From Bacteroidota bacterium (GTDB lineage Bacteria; Bacteroidota; Ignavibacteria; SZUA-365), in contig JAGTUW010000345.1 in assembly GCA_018224345.1 (NCBI GenBank), positions 1-14,799 on the forward strand: a stretch of DNA of 14,799 bases, given 5' to 3'. This document shows positions 1 to 7,791 of the stretch, piece after piece. Under the pieces are notes generated by a model that worked only from the letters and a program-made list of their open reading frames with translations, was not told the DNA's origin and ran no database searches. The translations under genes were made by a program, and so were the position numbers. Numbering within the stretch: the first letter of the stretch is position 1; every line of letters starts with the position of its first letter.

Positions 1-119
1 ACATCACCCTTGCGCGGAAGCCGTTTTCCGAACGCCAGAAGCAGCGCGAAAGAAAACAGGGGCAGGAAGAGTATGATCAGTACCAGTGTTAGTAGAGTGT
101 GCTCTGTCATGGCTGTCAT
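1..119 (-). CDS. nuoL: NADH-quinone oxidoreductase subunit L, N-terminal fragment
   Basis: This is the start of a minus-strand gene that runs off the left edge; only about 36-39 residues are visible. They read MTEHTLLTLVLIILF, then a hydrophobic stretch, then FGKRLPRKGD. One hydrophobic helix followed by G-K-R-x-x-x-x-G matches the beginning of NuoL, the large antiporter-like proton-pumping subunit of the complex I membrane arm. Its place downstream of nuoK supports this, since nuoL normally follows nuoK. There are two in-frame ATGs, at 119 and 110, and neither has a clear SD site, so the exact start is uncertain; the longer form is given. It is separated from nuoK by an inserted OmpA-type gene. 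The assignment rests on little sequence plus context. Confidence 0.72.
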   Translation of the reverse strand, partial: MTAMTEHTLLTLVLIILFLPLFSFALLLAFGKRLPRKGD

Positions 120-183
120 TGTATTCGTATTGTGTACGCCGTTTGCATGGTGATCATATTGTTCATCTTTCGGGACCGGCCAC

Positions 184-2208
184 TTACTCGTGGGCCAGCA
201 CTGTCAGTTCCACGCGACGATTCCGTGCACGCCCTGCTTCAGAAACATTGCTCGCGCGGGGCTGATGCTGCCCATATCCACGTGCGCGAAGACGCGCGTC
301 GGATACCCCGTGTTCCGTGAGAAACTGCAGAACGCTCTCCGCACGCTTGCCGGAGAGTTCGAGATCGTCCGTGTCGTTTCCACTGTTATCGGTATGAGCA
401 CCGACTTCGACGATTACACGGGGATTGTCGGCCAAGGTCCGAGCGGCAGCCCGCAATATCGGGTATGAGGACGGCGTCAGTGTGGCGGAACCGTCGTCGA
501 AGGTGACTCCTTCGAGTATCAGTACCGTACCGACATTCAATGATTCGCCCGGAGGCAACAGTGCGTCAGAACCAGCGCCCTCCTGAAAACTCCGGATGTT
601 CCCGGACTCACTGCGACCAGCATCCTCGGCGTCAGGTATCCTGCTGTCCGGTTTCAGTGGATCCGTACGATACATATTGATTTCGTCACCGTCGGAAATG
701 CCGTCACCATCGCTATCCGGTTTCAATGGATCGATAGCATGAATATTGATTTCGTCACCGTCGGAAAGACCGTCGCCGTCGCTGTCAGTATTCAACGGAT
801 TCGTGCCATAATCACGGATTTCGTCGGCATCGGAAAGACCGTCGCCGTCGGAATCATTATTCAGTGGGTCAGTCCCGTACAACCGGACCTCCTCACTGTC
901 GGTCAGTCCGTCTCCATCCGAATCACTGCGCAGCGGATTCGTCCCGTGCACATGGACCTCTTCTCCATCGGTCAGGCCATCACGGTCGGAATCCGCATTC
1001 AGCGGTTCGGTCCCCTGCATGAGTTCCTCACCGTCCGAGAGGCCATCACCGTCAGTATCCGGATTATTTGGATCGGTTTTTATCGTAATTTCTTCGAGAT
1101 CCGTCAACCCGTCACCGTCTGTATCGACTTTCCGGGGATCGGTGTGATAGATATAGACTTCCTCATAATCAGTCAGTCCGTCCCCATCAGTGTCGGGGTT
1201 CAGTGGATCAGTACCGATGCGTTCTTCATAGGCGTCGCTCAGTCCGTCTCCGTCGCGATCCCGATGTCCGAAAAGATAGATCTGCACACCGACCGTCATG
1301 GTCCCCCAGGAATCAGGGTTTTCCAGAGACTTGACTCTATCGACATGGCCGATGCGATTGAACTGCTCCTGCACGATATTCCCGAAACCATCCATCATGT
1401 CATTTCCTTCGCCGAGCAGGAAGCGATACGAGATATCCGCATTGACTGCGACGTACTCGTTGAGACGAATATCGATGCCGAAACCAACAGGGATGATCGC
1501 CAGTGTGCTCGCATCGGCGGGGAGTGTGGATATTCCCTCGGCAATACTGCCATCAGCCAGATCCACGTAGAAAGGCTCCTTGCCGAAGGTGACATTGAGC
1601 AATGAAGACCCGTCCTGAAGTCTCATACCTGCGCTCGCATTATCAAACTGCATGAGTCCGATCCCCGTTGTGAAGTAGGGATTGACCATGCGTTTCGGAA
1701 ACAGATTGACGAGGATACGGAACTCCCCGAACCACAGCGGGTCTTTTTCGAATACGGGTGTCCTCATACGTGCATCATCGGCGATCTCGTCGATGTTTTC
1801 AGGGAAATCCAACAATCCGCCGACCAGACGCGGATCGCGATAGAACTGCCGGACATAGGCGTCCTTGAACTGATCTCTCAGCCGCCGGTTGTACACGTAA
1901 TTCCCCACACCACCGTCGATCTGCAAGGCCACTTCGTTCAGGACATAGTAGCGCATGTACCCGTAGAATGTTGCGCCGTAGTACTGATCGGCGAATTCAC
2001 CGAAGTATTTCGTCGCACCGCCGCCCGCACCGATTACGAGCATGTTCAATGGCTCCCAGCCGTAAGTGATTTTCTGTCCGAATGCCACAGGATTCATCAG
2101 CAACTGAAGGGATCCGGTGAGAATGACAGAGGTGACGATCAGGAGAAGCGATCGCATCGATCGACGCAGTGGCGACACGGTGTGGCGATATGGAGATCGG
2201 ATCGTCAT
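184..2208 (-). CDS. OmpA-family outer-membrane protein with nine thrombospondin type 3 repeats, embedded in the nuo operon
   Basis: This 674-residue cell-envelope protein shows four parts. Residues 18-44 form a signal peptide ending in VAFG-Q. Residues about 45-313 are rich in aromatic and Gly residues and look like an OMP beta-barrel. Residues 316-521 hold nine tandem calcium-binding TSP3 units of 22-23 residues, each with a D-x-D-G-D-G-L-x-D core. Residues about 557-672 are an OmpA C-terminal peptidoglycan-binding domain with HTDNSG, SGKRAESV and RNRRVEL; D607 and R622 are spaced like the diaminopimelate-binding Asp/Arg pair of OmpA. The likely role is anchoring outer membrane to peptidoglycan, possibly with a Ca-dependent rod between. 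The start at 2208 overlaps the nuoK stop (ATGA); an in-frame ATG at 2157 would give a more typical signal peptide, but neither choice has a well-placed SD. It is not a complex I subunit, and its position between nuoK and nuoL is unusual. Confidence 0.9.
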   Translation of the reverse strand: MTIRSPYRHTVSPLRRSMRSLLLIVTSVILTGSLQLLMNPVAFGQKITYGWEPLNMLVIGAGGGATKYFGEFADQYYGATFYGYMRYYVLNEVALQIDGGVGNYVYNRRLRDQFKDAYVRQFYRDPRLVGGLLDFPENIDEIADDARMRTPVFEKDPLWFGEFRILVNLFPKRMVNPYFTTGIGLMQFDNASAGMRLQDGSSLLNVTFGKEPFYVDLADGSIAEGISTLPADASTLAIIPVGFGIDIRLNEYVAVNADISYRFLLGEGNDMMDGFGNIVQEQFNRIGHVDRVKSLENPDSWGTMTVGVQIYLFGHRDRDGDGLSDAYEERIGTDPLNPDTDGDGLTDYEEVYIYHTDPRKVDTDGDGLTDLEEITIKTDPNNPDTDGDGLSDGEELMQGTEPLNADSDRDGLTDGEEVHVHGTNPLRSDSDGDGLTDSEEVRLYGTDPLNNDSDGDGLSDADEIRDYGTNPLNTDSDGDGLSDGDEINIHAIDPLKPDSDGDGISDGDEINMYRTDPLKPDSRIPDAEDAGRSESGNIRSFQEGAGSDALLPPGESLNVGTVLILEGVTFDDGSATLTPSSYPILRAAARTLADNPRVIVEVGAHTDNSGNDTDDLELSGKRAESVLQFLTEHGVSDARLRARGYGQHQPRASNVSEAGRARNRRVELTVLAHE
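646..1263 (-). repeat. Nine tandem TSP3 repeat units (about 66-69 bp each) inside the OmpA-family gene
   Basis: The coding sequence for residues 316-521 repeats with a 66-69 bp period. Each unit encodes D-x-D-G-D-G-L-(S/T)-D, then an acidic pair, and ends in (T/I)-(D/E/N)-P. The two units nearest the C-terminus are the most alike at DNA level: 56 of 69 positions match by hand count, with a 25-base identical run, which suggests a fairly recent duplication. The periodicity keeps other frames open, which explains a long apparent plus-strand reading frame here. Confidence 0.9.
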
Positions 2209-2516
2209 TCCTTGAGATTGGCGATCTGATCAGCTTCGACAGTATTGTACATGCGATAGATATGCAGCACGATGGCGAGGGCAACGGCGGCTTCCGCTGC
2301 AGCCAGAATAATCACGAACAAAGCAAACACGTGTCCGTCGAGATTGAGCCCCTGAAAACGTGAAAACGCGATAAGATTGATGTTGGCGGCATTGAGAATG
2401 AACTCAATACCCATCAGCATCAGCACGGCATTGCGTCGTGTCACCAGCGCGAGCAGGCCAAGACAGAACAGTACAATGCTGACGACGAGGTAATGAGTGA
2501 GTCCGACTTCCGGCAT
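2205..2516 (-). CDS. nuoK: NADH-quinone oxidoreductase subunit K
   Basis: This is a small membrane subunit of the complex I proton-pumping arm, with three predicted helices. Family motifs are clear: MLMGIEFILNAANINL carries E38 and AAAEAAVALAI carries E75, the two intramembrane glutamates that match E36 and E72 of the E. coli protein. At 103 residues it has normal family length. I chose ATG at 2516 because AAGGAG lies 8 bases upstream; a GTG at 2522 would overlap the nuoJ stop but sits only 2 bases from the SD. The stop codon overlaps the start of the OmpA-family gene. Confidence 0.97.
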   Translation of the reverse strand: MPEVGLTHYLVVSIVLFCLGLLALVTRRNAVLMLMGIEFILNAANINLIAFSRFQGLNLDGHVFALFVIILAAAEAAVALAIVLHIYRMYNTVEADQIANLKE

Positions 2517-2518
2517 GG

Positions 2519-3019
2519 TCACAACTCCTTCGGTTTACGTGCGATCAACGCGGCACCCATGACGGCCACGAGCAGAAGAATCCCGGCGACTTCGAATGGC
2601 AGAATGAAGGTTGTCATCAGCAATTCACCGATTTCCAGGGCCGTCCCGTCAATCGCAGGCATATCATCGATCTGTATCCACTGTGCAGGAACAAGCGTGA
2701 CGAGCAACGTTCCCAATACTGCAGCGACGACGATGGTCGCGGGCAGGGTTTTCATCACGCTCGTCTGAATATCTACATCCGTTGGACGCCTCGTCAGCAT
2801 GACACCAAAGACGAGGAGTATCAGAATACCGCCGATGTACACCATAATCTGTGCGACGGCTATGAAATCGGCATTCAACAACACGTACAGTCCCGCGACA
2901 CCCATAAAAGTGAACAGCAGCGAAAACGCCGCATGAATCAGGCTGCGTGAAAATACGACCACCAGCGCGGGCAGCAATGTCAATGCCGCAAAGACGTAAA
3001 AAAGGATTGTCAGTTCCAT
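2519..3019 (-). CDS. nuoJ: NADH-quinone oxidoreductase subunit J
   Basis: This 166-residue protein is a membrane subunit of complex I with about five hydrophobic helices. The third helix holds the most conserved stretch, AQIMVYIGGILILLVFGVML, including the conserved Tyr (Y61) and the Gly pair around the pi-bulge linked to coupling of quinone reduction and proton pumping. Length is normal. The gene lies 30 bases after the nuoI stop, and its end contains the SD site (AAGGAG, within the K-E-L codons) used by nuoK, so J and K are very likely translationally coupled. No good SD precedes its own ATG. Confidence 0.97.
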   Translation of the reverse strand: MELTILFYVFAALTLLPALVVVFSRSLIHAAFSLLFTFMGVAGLYVLLNADFIAVAQIMVYIGGILILLVFGVMLTRRPTDVDIQTSVMKTLPATIVVAAVLGTLLVTLVPAQWIQIDDMPAIDGTALEIGELLMTTFILPFEVAGILLLVAVMGAALIARKPKEL

Positions 3020-3049
3020 TGGCTCATGACTGTTGATGACTGGAAACCG

Positions 3050-3898
3050 CTACCATGCGGCAGGACGACTACTCGCATCACGATCAGCTCCCGCGTCGCT
3101 CCGGACAGAAGCACTACCGTCATGCGGAGCTGTCTTCATATCAAACGGATCAGAGCCGGAAGATGATGGTTGACCGGAAGACGATGCGGAGGGAGCGGAT
3201 TTGTCTCCGGACGATGACGGCTCTGAGGTTTCACCACCCGTGTTGGACGGCTTCGGTGTACGCTCCCTTGTATCGGTTCTTTGTGCGACATGCTCAATCG
3301 GACTCGGTGCGGTGGGATCACCCGCATCGTGGGCTTTCTCGGCGGCAGCTTTCTCGGCAGCAGCGCGTTTTTTCTCTTCCAGCTCGGCTGCTCGCTTTGC
3401 CGCTGTCTCCATTTTTATCCGTTCCGCATTGGCGGTTTTTTCCGCCGCCTCCCCGGGCTCGAGTGTAGCAAAACGATAGATCAGATCGTTACGGTTGTAT
3501 TCCGAGAATTCGTAGGTAGGGGTCATGAAAATACAATCGGTCGGACACGGCGGTACACAGAGCTCACAGTAACAACACTTGGCAATATCGATATCGAAAC
3601 GCGTGACCCAGAGTTTCTTTTTATGTCCTGTGGAGGTCTCACCCAGATTCTCTTCAGGCAATGACTTTGCAGTCTCGATGGTGATGCAATTGACCGGACA
3701 GGCTTTCGCGCACTGATCACAGCCGATACAGTCATCCATGTTGACATACAACCGGTTGCGCACCCGCTCGGGGATGTCATGTTTCTCATCGGGATACTGG
3801 ATGGTTACATTTCTGACAAACAGATGCTTCCAGGTGATTTTCATCCCGATCAGTGCGGTGGCGATTCCTTCGTAAATATCCTTGAAATACCCACTCAT
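3050..3898 (-). CDS. nuoI: NADH-quinone oxidoreductase subunit I, with a long low-complexity C-terminal tail
   Basis: This is the peripheral-arm ferredoxin subunit that passes electrons through two [4Fe-4S] clusters (N6a/N6b) toward subunit B. The first cluster motif is CIGCDQCAKACP, with C57, C60, C63 and C67. The second is CCYCELCVPPCP, with C108, C111, C114 and C118, plus an extra Cys at 109 where Ile/Val is common. The core ends near residue 150. The remaining ~130 residues are unusual: an Ala/Glu/Lys-rich, probably helical segment (about 149-190), then a Ser/Pro/Gly/Asp-rich disordered tail to residue 282. Typical NuoI proteins have roughly 150-200 residues. The frame stays open with no sign of frameshift, and nuoJ follows normally, so the tail appears to be a real extension. 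The gene lies 22 bases after nuoH. Confidence 0.96.
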   Translation of the reverse strand: MSGYFKDIYEGIATALIGMKITWKHLFVRNVTIQYPDEKHDIPERVRNRLYVNMDDCIGCDQCAKACPVNCITIETAKSLPEENLGETSTGHKKKLWVTRFDIDIAKCCYCELCVPPCPTDCIFMTPTYEFSEYNRNDLIYRFATLEPGEAAEKTANAERIKMETAAKRAAELEEKKRAAAEKAAAEKAHDAGDPTAPSPIEHVAQRTDTRERTPKPSNTGGETSEPSSSGDKSAPSASSSGQPSSSGSDPFDMKTAPHDGSASVRSDAGADRDASSRPAAW

Positions 3899-3920
3899 AC
3901 TCTATACTTTCATATTCGTT

Positions 3921-5030
3921 CTAAAGAATGACCACAAGAAAACCAACGAGCAAGGCGACCCCGAAGGAAAATGGGATCAACACCTTCCAGCACATATACA
4001 TCAGCTGATCCACACGCAGGCGCGGCAGCGTCCAGCGTATCCATATCATCATGAAGACGAAGAAGAGACCTTTCAGTACCAGCCAGCCGAACTGCTCGAC
4101 GGCCACAAGCCAGGGTGCGTCGAAGGCATCGCCGAGGTAGACACCGAACGGACTGTTCCACCCGCCGAAGAACAGAATAGCGGTGACGGCGGAGACGATA
4201 AACATGTTCGCGTATTCCGACATGAAGAACATCGCGAATTTCATCCCGCTGTATTCGGTGTGATACCCCGATACCAACTCCGACTCGGCTTCCGGAATAT
4301 CGAAGGGAGTACGATTGGTTTCCGCCAGTCCGGAGATGTAATACATGACGAAAGTTCCAAGAAACAGCGGGAAGAAAATAAGATTGGTCCACGATGCATC
4401 GAGCGTGTGTCCGCTGGCGAGCATGACATCCTGCTTCGGCCCCCCGAAGACTATCCAGTTCCAGAACGGACCTGATTGCGCGATGATAATATCCTGCAGA
4501 TTGAGGCTGCCGATGAACATGACGACAATGACCAGGACCATTGCGGCCGGGACTTCATAACTGACGATTTGCGCGACGGCACGCATCGAACCGTAGAGAC
4601 TGTATTTGTTGTTCGAGGCCCAGCCTGCCATCATGATAGCCGCGACATTGAGAGAACTGATGGCAAGCAGGTAGAACAATCCGAGATTGAGATCCGCGCC
4701 GACATACTGACTGCTGAACGGAATGACGGCGAGTGCGGCGTAGGCGCTCATGAATGACAGATACGGCGCAAGATTGAACAGGAATTTGTCCGCGTTTGCA
4801 GGCGTGATGTCCTCTTTCTGCAACAACTTGAGCACATCGGCAATCGGCTGAATAATACCATACGGACCGGTGCGCATCGGACCGAGACGGTCCTGCATCC
4901 ATGCGGACACTTTCACCTCACCGAGGATTGCCAGCAGTGCATAGAGAAGGAGAAAGACCAGCGGCAGCGAACAGTACAGCAGCAGGGTCAGGATATTGTC
5001 GCCGAAAAAAGATTGAAGCAGAGATTCCAT
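3921..5030 (-). CDS. nuoH: NADH-quinone oxidoreductase subunit H
   Basis: This 369-residue membrane subunit joins the peripheral and membrane arms of complex I and forms much of the quinone chamber. Visible family signatures are RLGPMRTGPYGIIQPIAD at about residues 48-65, followed by LKLLQKED, and AETNRTPFDIPEAESELV at 236-253, followed by SGYHTEYSG with its conserved acidic loop. About eight hydrophobic helices are evident. Length is normal for the family (about 320-400). It follows nuoD directly with a 27-base gap, so the nuoEFG genes that often lie between D and H are absent here. Confidence 0.98.
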   Translation of the reverse strand: MESLLQSFFGDNILTLLLYCSLPLVFLLLYALLAILGEVKVSAWMQDRLGPMRTGPYGIIQPIADVLKLLQKEDITPANADKFLFNLAPYLSFMSAYAALAVIPFSSQYVGADLNLGLFYLLAISSLNVAAIMMAGWASNNKYSLYGSMRAVAQIVSYEVPAAMVLVIVVMFIGSLNLQDIIIAQSGPFWNWIVFGGPKQDVMLASGHTLDASWTNLIFFPLFLGTFVMYYISGLAETNRTPFDIPEAESELVSGYHTEYSGMKFAMFFMSEYANMFIVSAVTAILFFGGWNSPFGVYLGDAFDAPWLVAVEQFGWLVLKGLFFVFMMIWIRWTLPRLRVDQLMYMCWKVLIPFSFGVALLVGFLVVIL

Positions 5031-5057
5031 AGAGCGTGTGCTTACAGTGTAGCTTGT

Positions 5058-6218
5058 TTATCGATCCACTTCGCCGAGTACGATATCGATGCTGCCGAGA
5101 ATGGCAACCAGATCCGCGATGAGATGACCACGGGAAATCTCATCGATCACACTGAGATTGACGAAACTCGGCCCGCGCACTTTCAGACGAAACGGGTTTG
5201 CAGATCCGTCGCTGATCAGATAATATCCGAGCTCACCCCGGGGATTTTCCACCCGCGTGTAAATTTCTCCTTTCGGTGGCCGGATGCGTTTCGGAATCGC
5301 TTCCGCGATGTCTCCGGCAGCGGGAAAGCTTTCGAGTGCCTGTTCGATGATGCGGCAACTCTCCTCCATTTCGCCGACACGCACCATGTGTCGGTCCCAG
5401 CAATCACCGAGCGTCCCCGCCGCACCATCTCCAACGATAACATTCCAGTCAAAGCGATCATAGATGGAATATGGATCGTCGCGACGGAGGTCCCAGTCGA
5501 CACCGGAGCCACGGAGCATCGGCCCCGAACATCCGTAACTGACGGCGACATCGGCCGGCAGCACGCCGACATGTGCAGTGCGTTCTATAAATATTTTGTT
5601 GTAATTCAGGAGATTATTGACTTCGGTGACCGTCGGACGGAATTTGCGGATAAAATCGGCGACGTCGCGTTCGAAACCGTCGTGAACGTCATGGGACAGC
5701 CCGCCTACCCAGATATAATTATACAGCAGACGTGCTCCGCAGGTCCGTTCAAAGATGTCGAGAATATATTCGCGGTCACGGAAACAGTAGAGAAACGGGG
5801 TAAACGCCCCGACGTCCATGCCGAACGTGCCAATGGCGACAAGATGGGAGGCGATACGCTGCAGTTCCGCCATGATGACGCGAATATACTCCACACGTTC
5901 CGGGACCTCTATGCCCAGCAACCGCTCGACAGCCAGCGCATAGCCATGATTGTTGTTCATTGCCGCGAGATAGTCCATGCGGTCCGTGTAGGGTACGACC
6001 TGAGGGTAGGTCATGGCCTCGGCGTGTTTTTCGAAACAACGGTGCAGATACCCCATGCTGGGAATGATCTTCACCACGATTTCGCCGTCGAGAACGAGTT
6101 CAAGACGCAGCACCCCGTGTGTCGAAGGGTGCTGTGGACCCATGTTGAGCACGAGTTCATCTGTTTTCAGCCGACCCGACGCGATGCCTTGCCGAAGAAC
6201 GTCCAGGTTCTCAGTCAT
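5058..6218 (-). CDS. nuoD: NADH-quinone oxidoreductase subunit D (49 kDa-type)
   Basis: This 386-residue peripheral-arm subunit lines the quinone site together with subunit B and derives from the large subunit of NiFe hydrogenase. The loop MGPQHPSTHGVLRLEL contains H34. Y83 in YTDRMDYL corresponds by alignment to the quinone-binding Tyr (His38/Tyr87 in Thermus Nqo4). The motifs GYLHRCFEK, RVENPRGELGYYL and the C-terminal end GEVDR are also present. The hydrogenase Ni ligands are missing, as expected for the family. It is a stand-alone gene, not fused to nuoC as in E. coli. An AAGGA lies 10 bases upstream of the ATG, in the 16-base gap after nuoC. Confidence 0.98.
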   Translation of the reverse strand: MTENLDVLRQGIASGRLKTDELVLNMGPQHPSTHGVLRLELVLDGEIVVKIIPSMGYLHRCFEKHAEAMTYPQVVPYTDRMDYLAAMNNNHGYALAVERLLGIEVPERVEYIRVIMAELQRIASHLVAIGTFGMDVGAFTPFLYCFRDREYILDIFERTCGARLLYNYIWVGGLSHDVHDGFERDVADFIRKFRPTVTEVNNLLNYNKIFIERTAHVGVLPADVAVSYGCSGPMLRGSGVDWDLRRDDPYSIYDRFDWNVIVGDGAAGTLGDCWDRHMVRVGEMEESCRIIEQALESFPAAGDIAEAIPKRIRPPKGEIYTRVENPRGELGYYLISDGSANPFRLKVRGPSFVNLSVIDEISRGHLIADLVAILGSIDIVLGEVDR

Positions 6219-6234
6219 TGAAGCGTCATCCTTT

Positions 6235-6711
6235 TCAATACGGTACTTTCATTCCGTTGTAAAATTCCTGCACCTGGTAATCCTTGCGCAGGGGATGCCC
6301 TTCCCAGTCTTCGGGTAACAGAATGCGGCGCAAGTCACCATGACCTTGGAATACAATCCCGACCAGATCGTAGGCCTCGCGTTCATGCCATTCGGCTATC
6401 CGCCAGACCCGTTCGACAGTGGGGACACATGCTTCGGCAACCGGAATGGTCACTTTGAGTGTGAGCTTCTGCCGCAGTGACATCGAATCGAGATGGTATA
6501 CAACGCCGAGTGTACCGTCCCCGAAATCGACGCCACTCAAACACATGAGCGTATCAAATGCGAGTTCCGCATCGTCACGGACCTGCAGAGCAATTTCGCG
6601 AATCAATGCAGGAGGCACATTGATACAGGGCACGGCGTCGTCATACTCGAGACCCGCATCCGGGAACAGCTCGCTGAGATAGGTGCATATTTCTTCGTGT
6701 GTCTTCCCCAT
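6235..6711 (-). CDS. nuoC: NADH-quinone oxidoreductase subunit C (30 kDa-type)
   Basis: This 158-residue peripheral-arm subunit packs against subunit D. The family signature fills residues 107-145: EWHEREAYDLVGIVFQGH, then DLRRILLPEDWEGHPLRKDY. Length is normal for a stand-alone NuoC. The start lies 4 bases after the nuoB stop, with AAGGAG inside the last nuoB codons, 10 bases before the ATG, which suggests translational coupling. Confidence 0.97.
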   Translation of the reverse strand: MGKTHEEICTYLSELFPDAGLEYDDAVPCINVPPALIREIALQVRDDAELAFDTLMCLSGVDFGDGTLGVVYHLDSMSLRQKLTLKVTIPVAEACVPTVERVWRIAEWHEREAYDLVGIVFQGHGDLRRILLPEDWEGHPLRKDYQVQEFYNGMKVPY

Positions 6712-6715
6712 GCGC

Positions 6716-7204
6716 TTACTTCTCCTTTACGATGGTGAAGTCCCGGACTTTCTCCTGCAGACGCATCCACCCTTCAAGCAATGCTTCGGGACGCGGAGGA
6801 CAACCGGGGATATACACATCGACGGGTACGACACGATCGACGCCCTTGAGCACGTGATAGCCGTGCTCCCAGTAAGGACCACCGCAGTTCGAACAACTCC
6901 CCATGGAGACGACATAACGTGGTTCGGCCATCTGCTCATAGAGACGTTTGACGCGTGTTGCCATTTTCAGTGTCACCGTCCCGGCAACAATCATGACATC
7001 ACATTGGCGGGGGCTCGGCCGGGGCAGCACGCCGAAACGCATGATATCATTGTGAGACGCACTGGCGGCCATCATTTCGATGGCACAGCAGGCGAGGCCG
7101 AAGGACATCTGCCAGAGGGAACAGAGTCGTGCCCAATTGAGCACGCCCTCGACAGATGTCAGAACAATGTTGCCATCGTCATATTGCTGACTGAGAAGAC
7201 CCAT
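6716..7204 (-). CDS. nuoB: NADH-quinone oxidoreductase subunit B (PSST-type, cluster N2)
   Basis: This subunit carries the terminal [4Fe-4S] cluster N2, which reduces quinone. Ligands are visible as the tandem pair in LACCAIEMM (C39, C40), GSCSNCGGPY (C104) and YIPGCPPRPEAL (C135). C107 is an additional nearby Cys. I set the start at the ATG at 7204 (MGLLSQ, 162 residues): AAAGGA lies 6 bases upstream and many family members begin M-G-L-L. A GTG at 7225 would overlap the nuoA stop by four bases and add seven residues, but it has no SD. The order A-B-C-D is the standard one. Confidence 0.98.
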   Translation of the reverse strand: MGLLSQQYDDGNIVLTSVEGVLNWARLCSLWQMSFGLACCAIEMMAASASHNDIMRFGVLPRPSPRQCDVMIVAGTVTLKMATRVKRLYEQMAEPRYVVSMGSCSNCGGPYWEHGYHVLKGVDRVVPVDVYIPGCPPRPEALLEGWMRLQEKVRDFTIVKEK

Positions 7205-7221
7205 GTGTATTCCTTTCGAAC

Positions 7222-7683
7222 TCACTCATTCTTTGTGGAAGGTGTTGTCGGCGCGGAGACCCCGGGTTTCGATCTCAACGGAATGCGGTCGATCAGGCTG
7301 TCGAGCCGTGGGATATTGGCCTGAGGGCGAATCCACTCGAGGTCTCCCTTGGCCCAGAGATAGAAATCCGCAAGAAACAGAATCACGATGAATATCGCAC
7401 CCGCGACATAGGCGTACATGCCGAGACGTTCATAGATCAGCGCCCAGGGAAAAAGCAGAACGAGCTCGACATCAAACAGAATGAAAATCAGGGCGACGAC
7501 ATAGAAGCGGATATTGAAACGCATCCATTGCGGACCGATCGGATCCTCACCGCATTCATAGGGCATGGTTTTTTCCGCCGTCGGATTGTGGGGCCGCAGT
7601 ATCTTTGCGACCAGCAGCCCGACCGCCACGAAGACCAGGCCGATAATGATGAAGATGAGGGCTTTCCCGAATTCAGTTAACAT
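7222..7683 (-). CDS. nuoA: NADH-quinone oxidoreductase subunit A
   Basis: This is the first gene of the complex I operon: a 153-residue membrane subunit with three hydrophobic helices (about residues 8-28, 58-80 and 89-111). The long conserved loop begins YECGEDPIGP at residue 42 and continues into the second helix, which ends FILFDVE with D71 and E73. This loop takes part in the quinone cavity. The ~40-residue hydrophilic tail after the third helix is Pro/Ser/Thr-rich and not obviously conserved. A candidate promoter lies about 40 bases upstream of the ATG. The SD site is weak. Confidence 0.97.
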   Translation of the reverse strand: MLTEFGKALIFIIIGLVFVAVGLLVAKILRPHNPTAEKTMPYECGEDPIGPQWMRFNIRFYVVALIFILFDVELVLLFPWALIYERLGMYAYVAGAIFIVILFLADFYLWAKGDLEWIRPQANIPRLDSLIDRIPLRSKPGVSAPTTPSTKNE

Positions 7684-7723
7684 TTGTCTTTTTCAACAGT
7701 TGCCTGAAACAATAAATCGGGGG

Positions 7724-7754
7724 ACAAGGTAGAAAATTTATTCGTCACATCAAA
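7724..7754 (-). promoter_or_regulatory. Candidate promoter of the nuo operon (Bacteroidota-type)
   Basis: On the minus strand TTTG is followed by 19 bases and then TACCTTGT. The Bacteroidota primary-sigma pattern is TTTG-N19/21-TAnnTTTG, so the upstream element is exact and six of eight downstream-element positions fit. It would give a leader of roughly 35 bases before nuoA. This is pattern matching only. Confidence 0.5.
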
Positions 7755-7791
7755 TAATTCCGGCAAGCGAATCCTGAATATCACCACTGCG

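Noticed and set aside
646..1263. CRISPR-like array
   Set aside because: The 66-69 base repeats are coding units of TSP3 repeats with no separate spacers.
739..1605. Long plus-strand reading frame of 288 codons opposite the OmpA/TSP3 gene
   Set aside because: It is the periodic antisense of the TSP3 repeats (69-base units keep the frame open). Its translation has no domain, while the minus-strand frame is a textbook OmpA protein.
5013..6221. 402-codon plus-strand frame over nuoD
   Set aside because: Antisense shadow of nuoD, which carries all family motifs in the minus frame.
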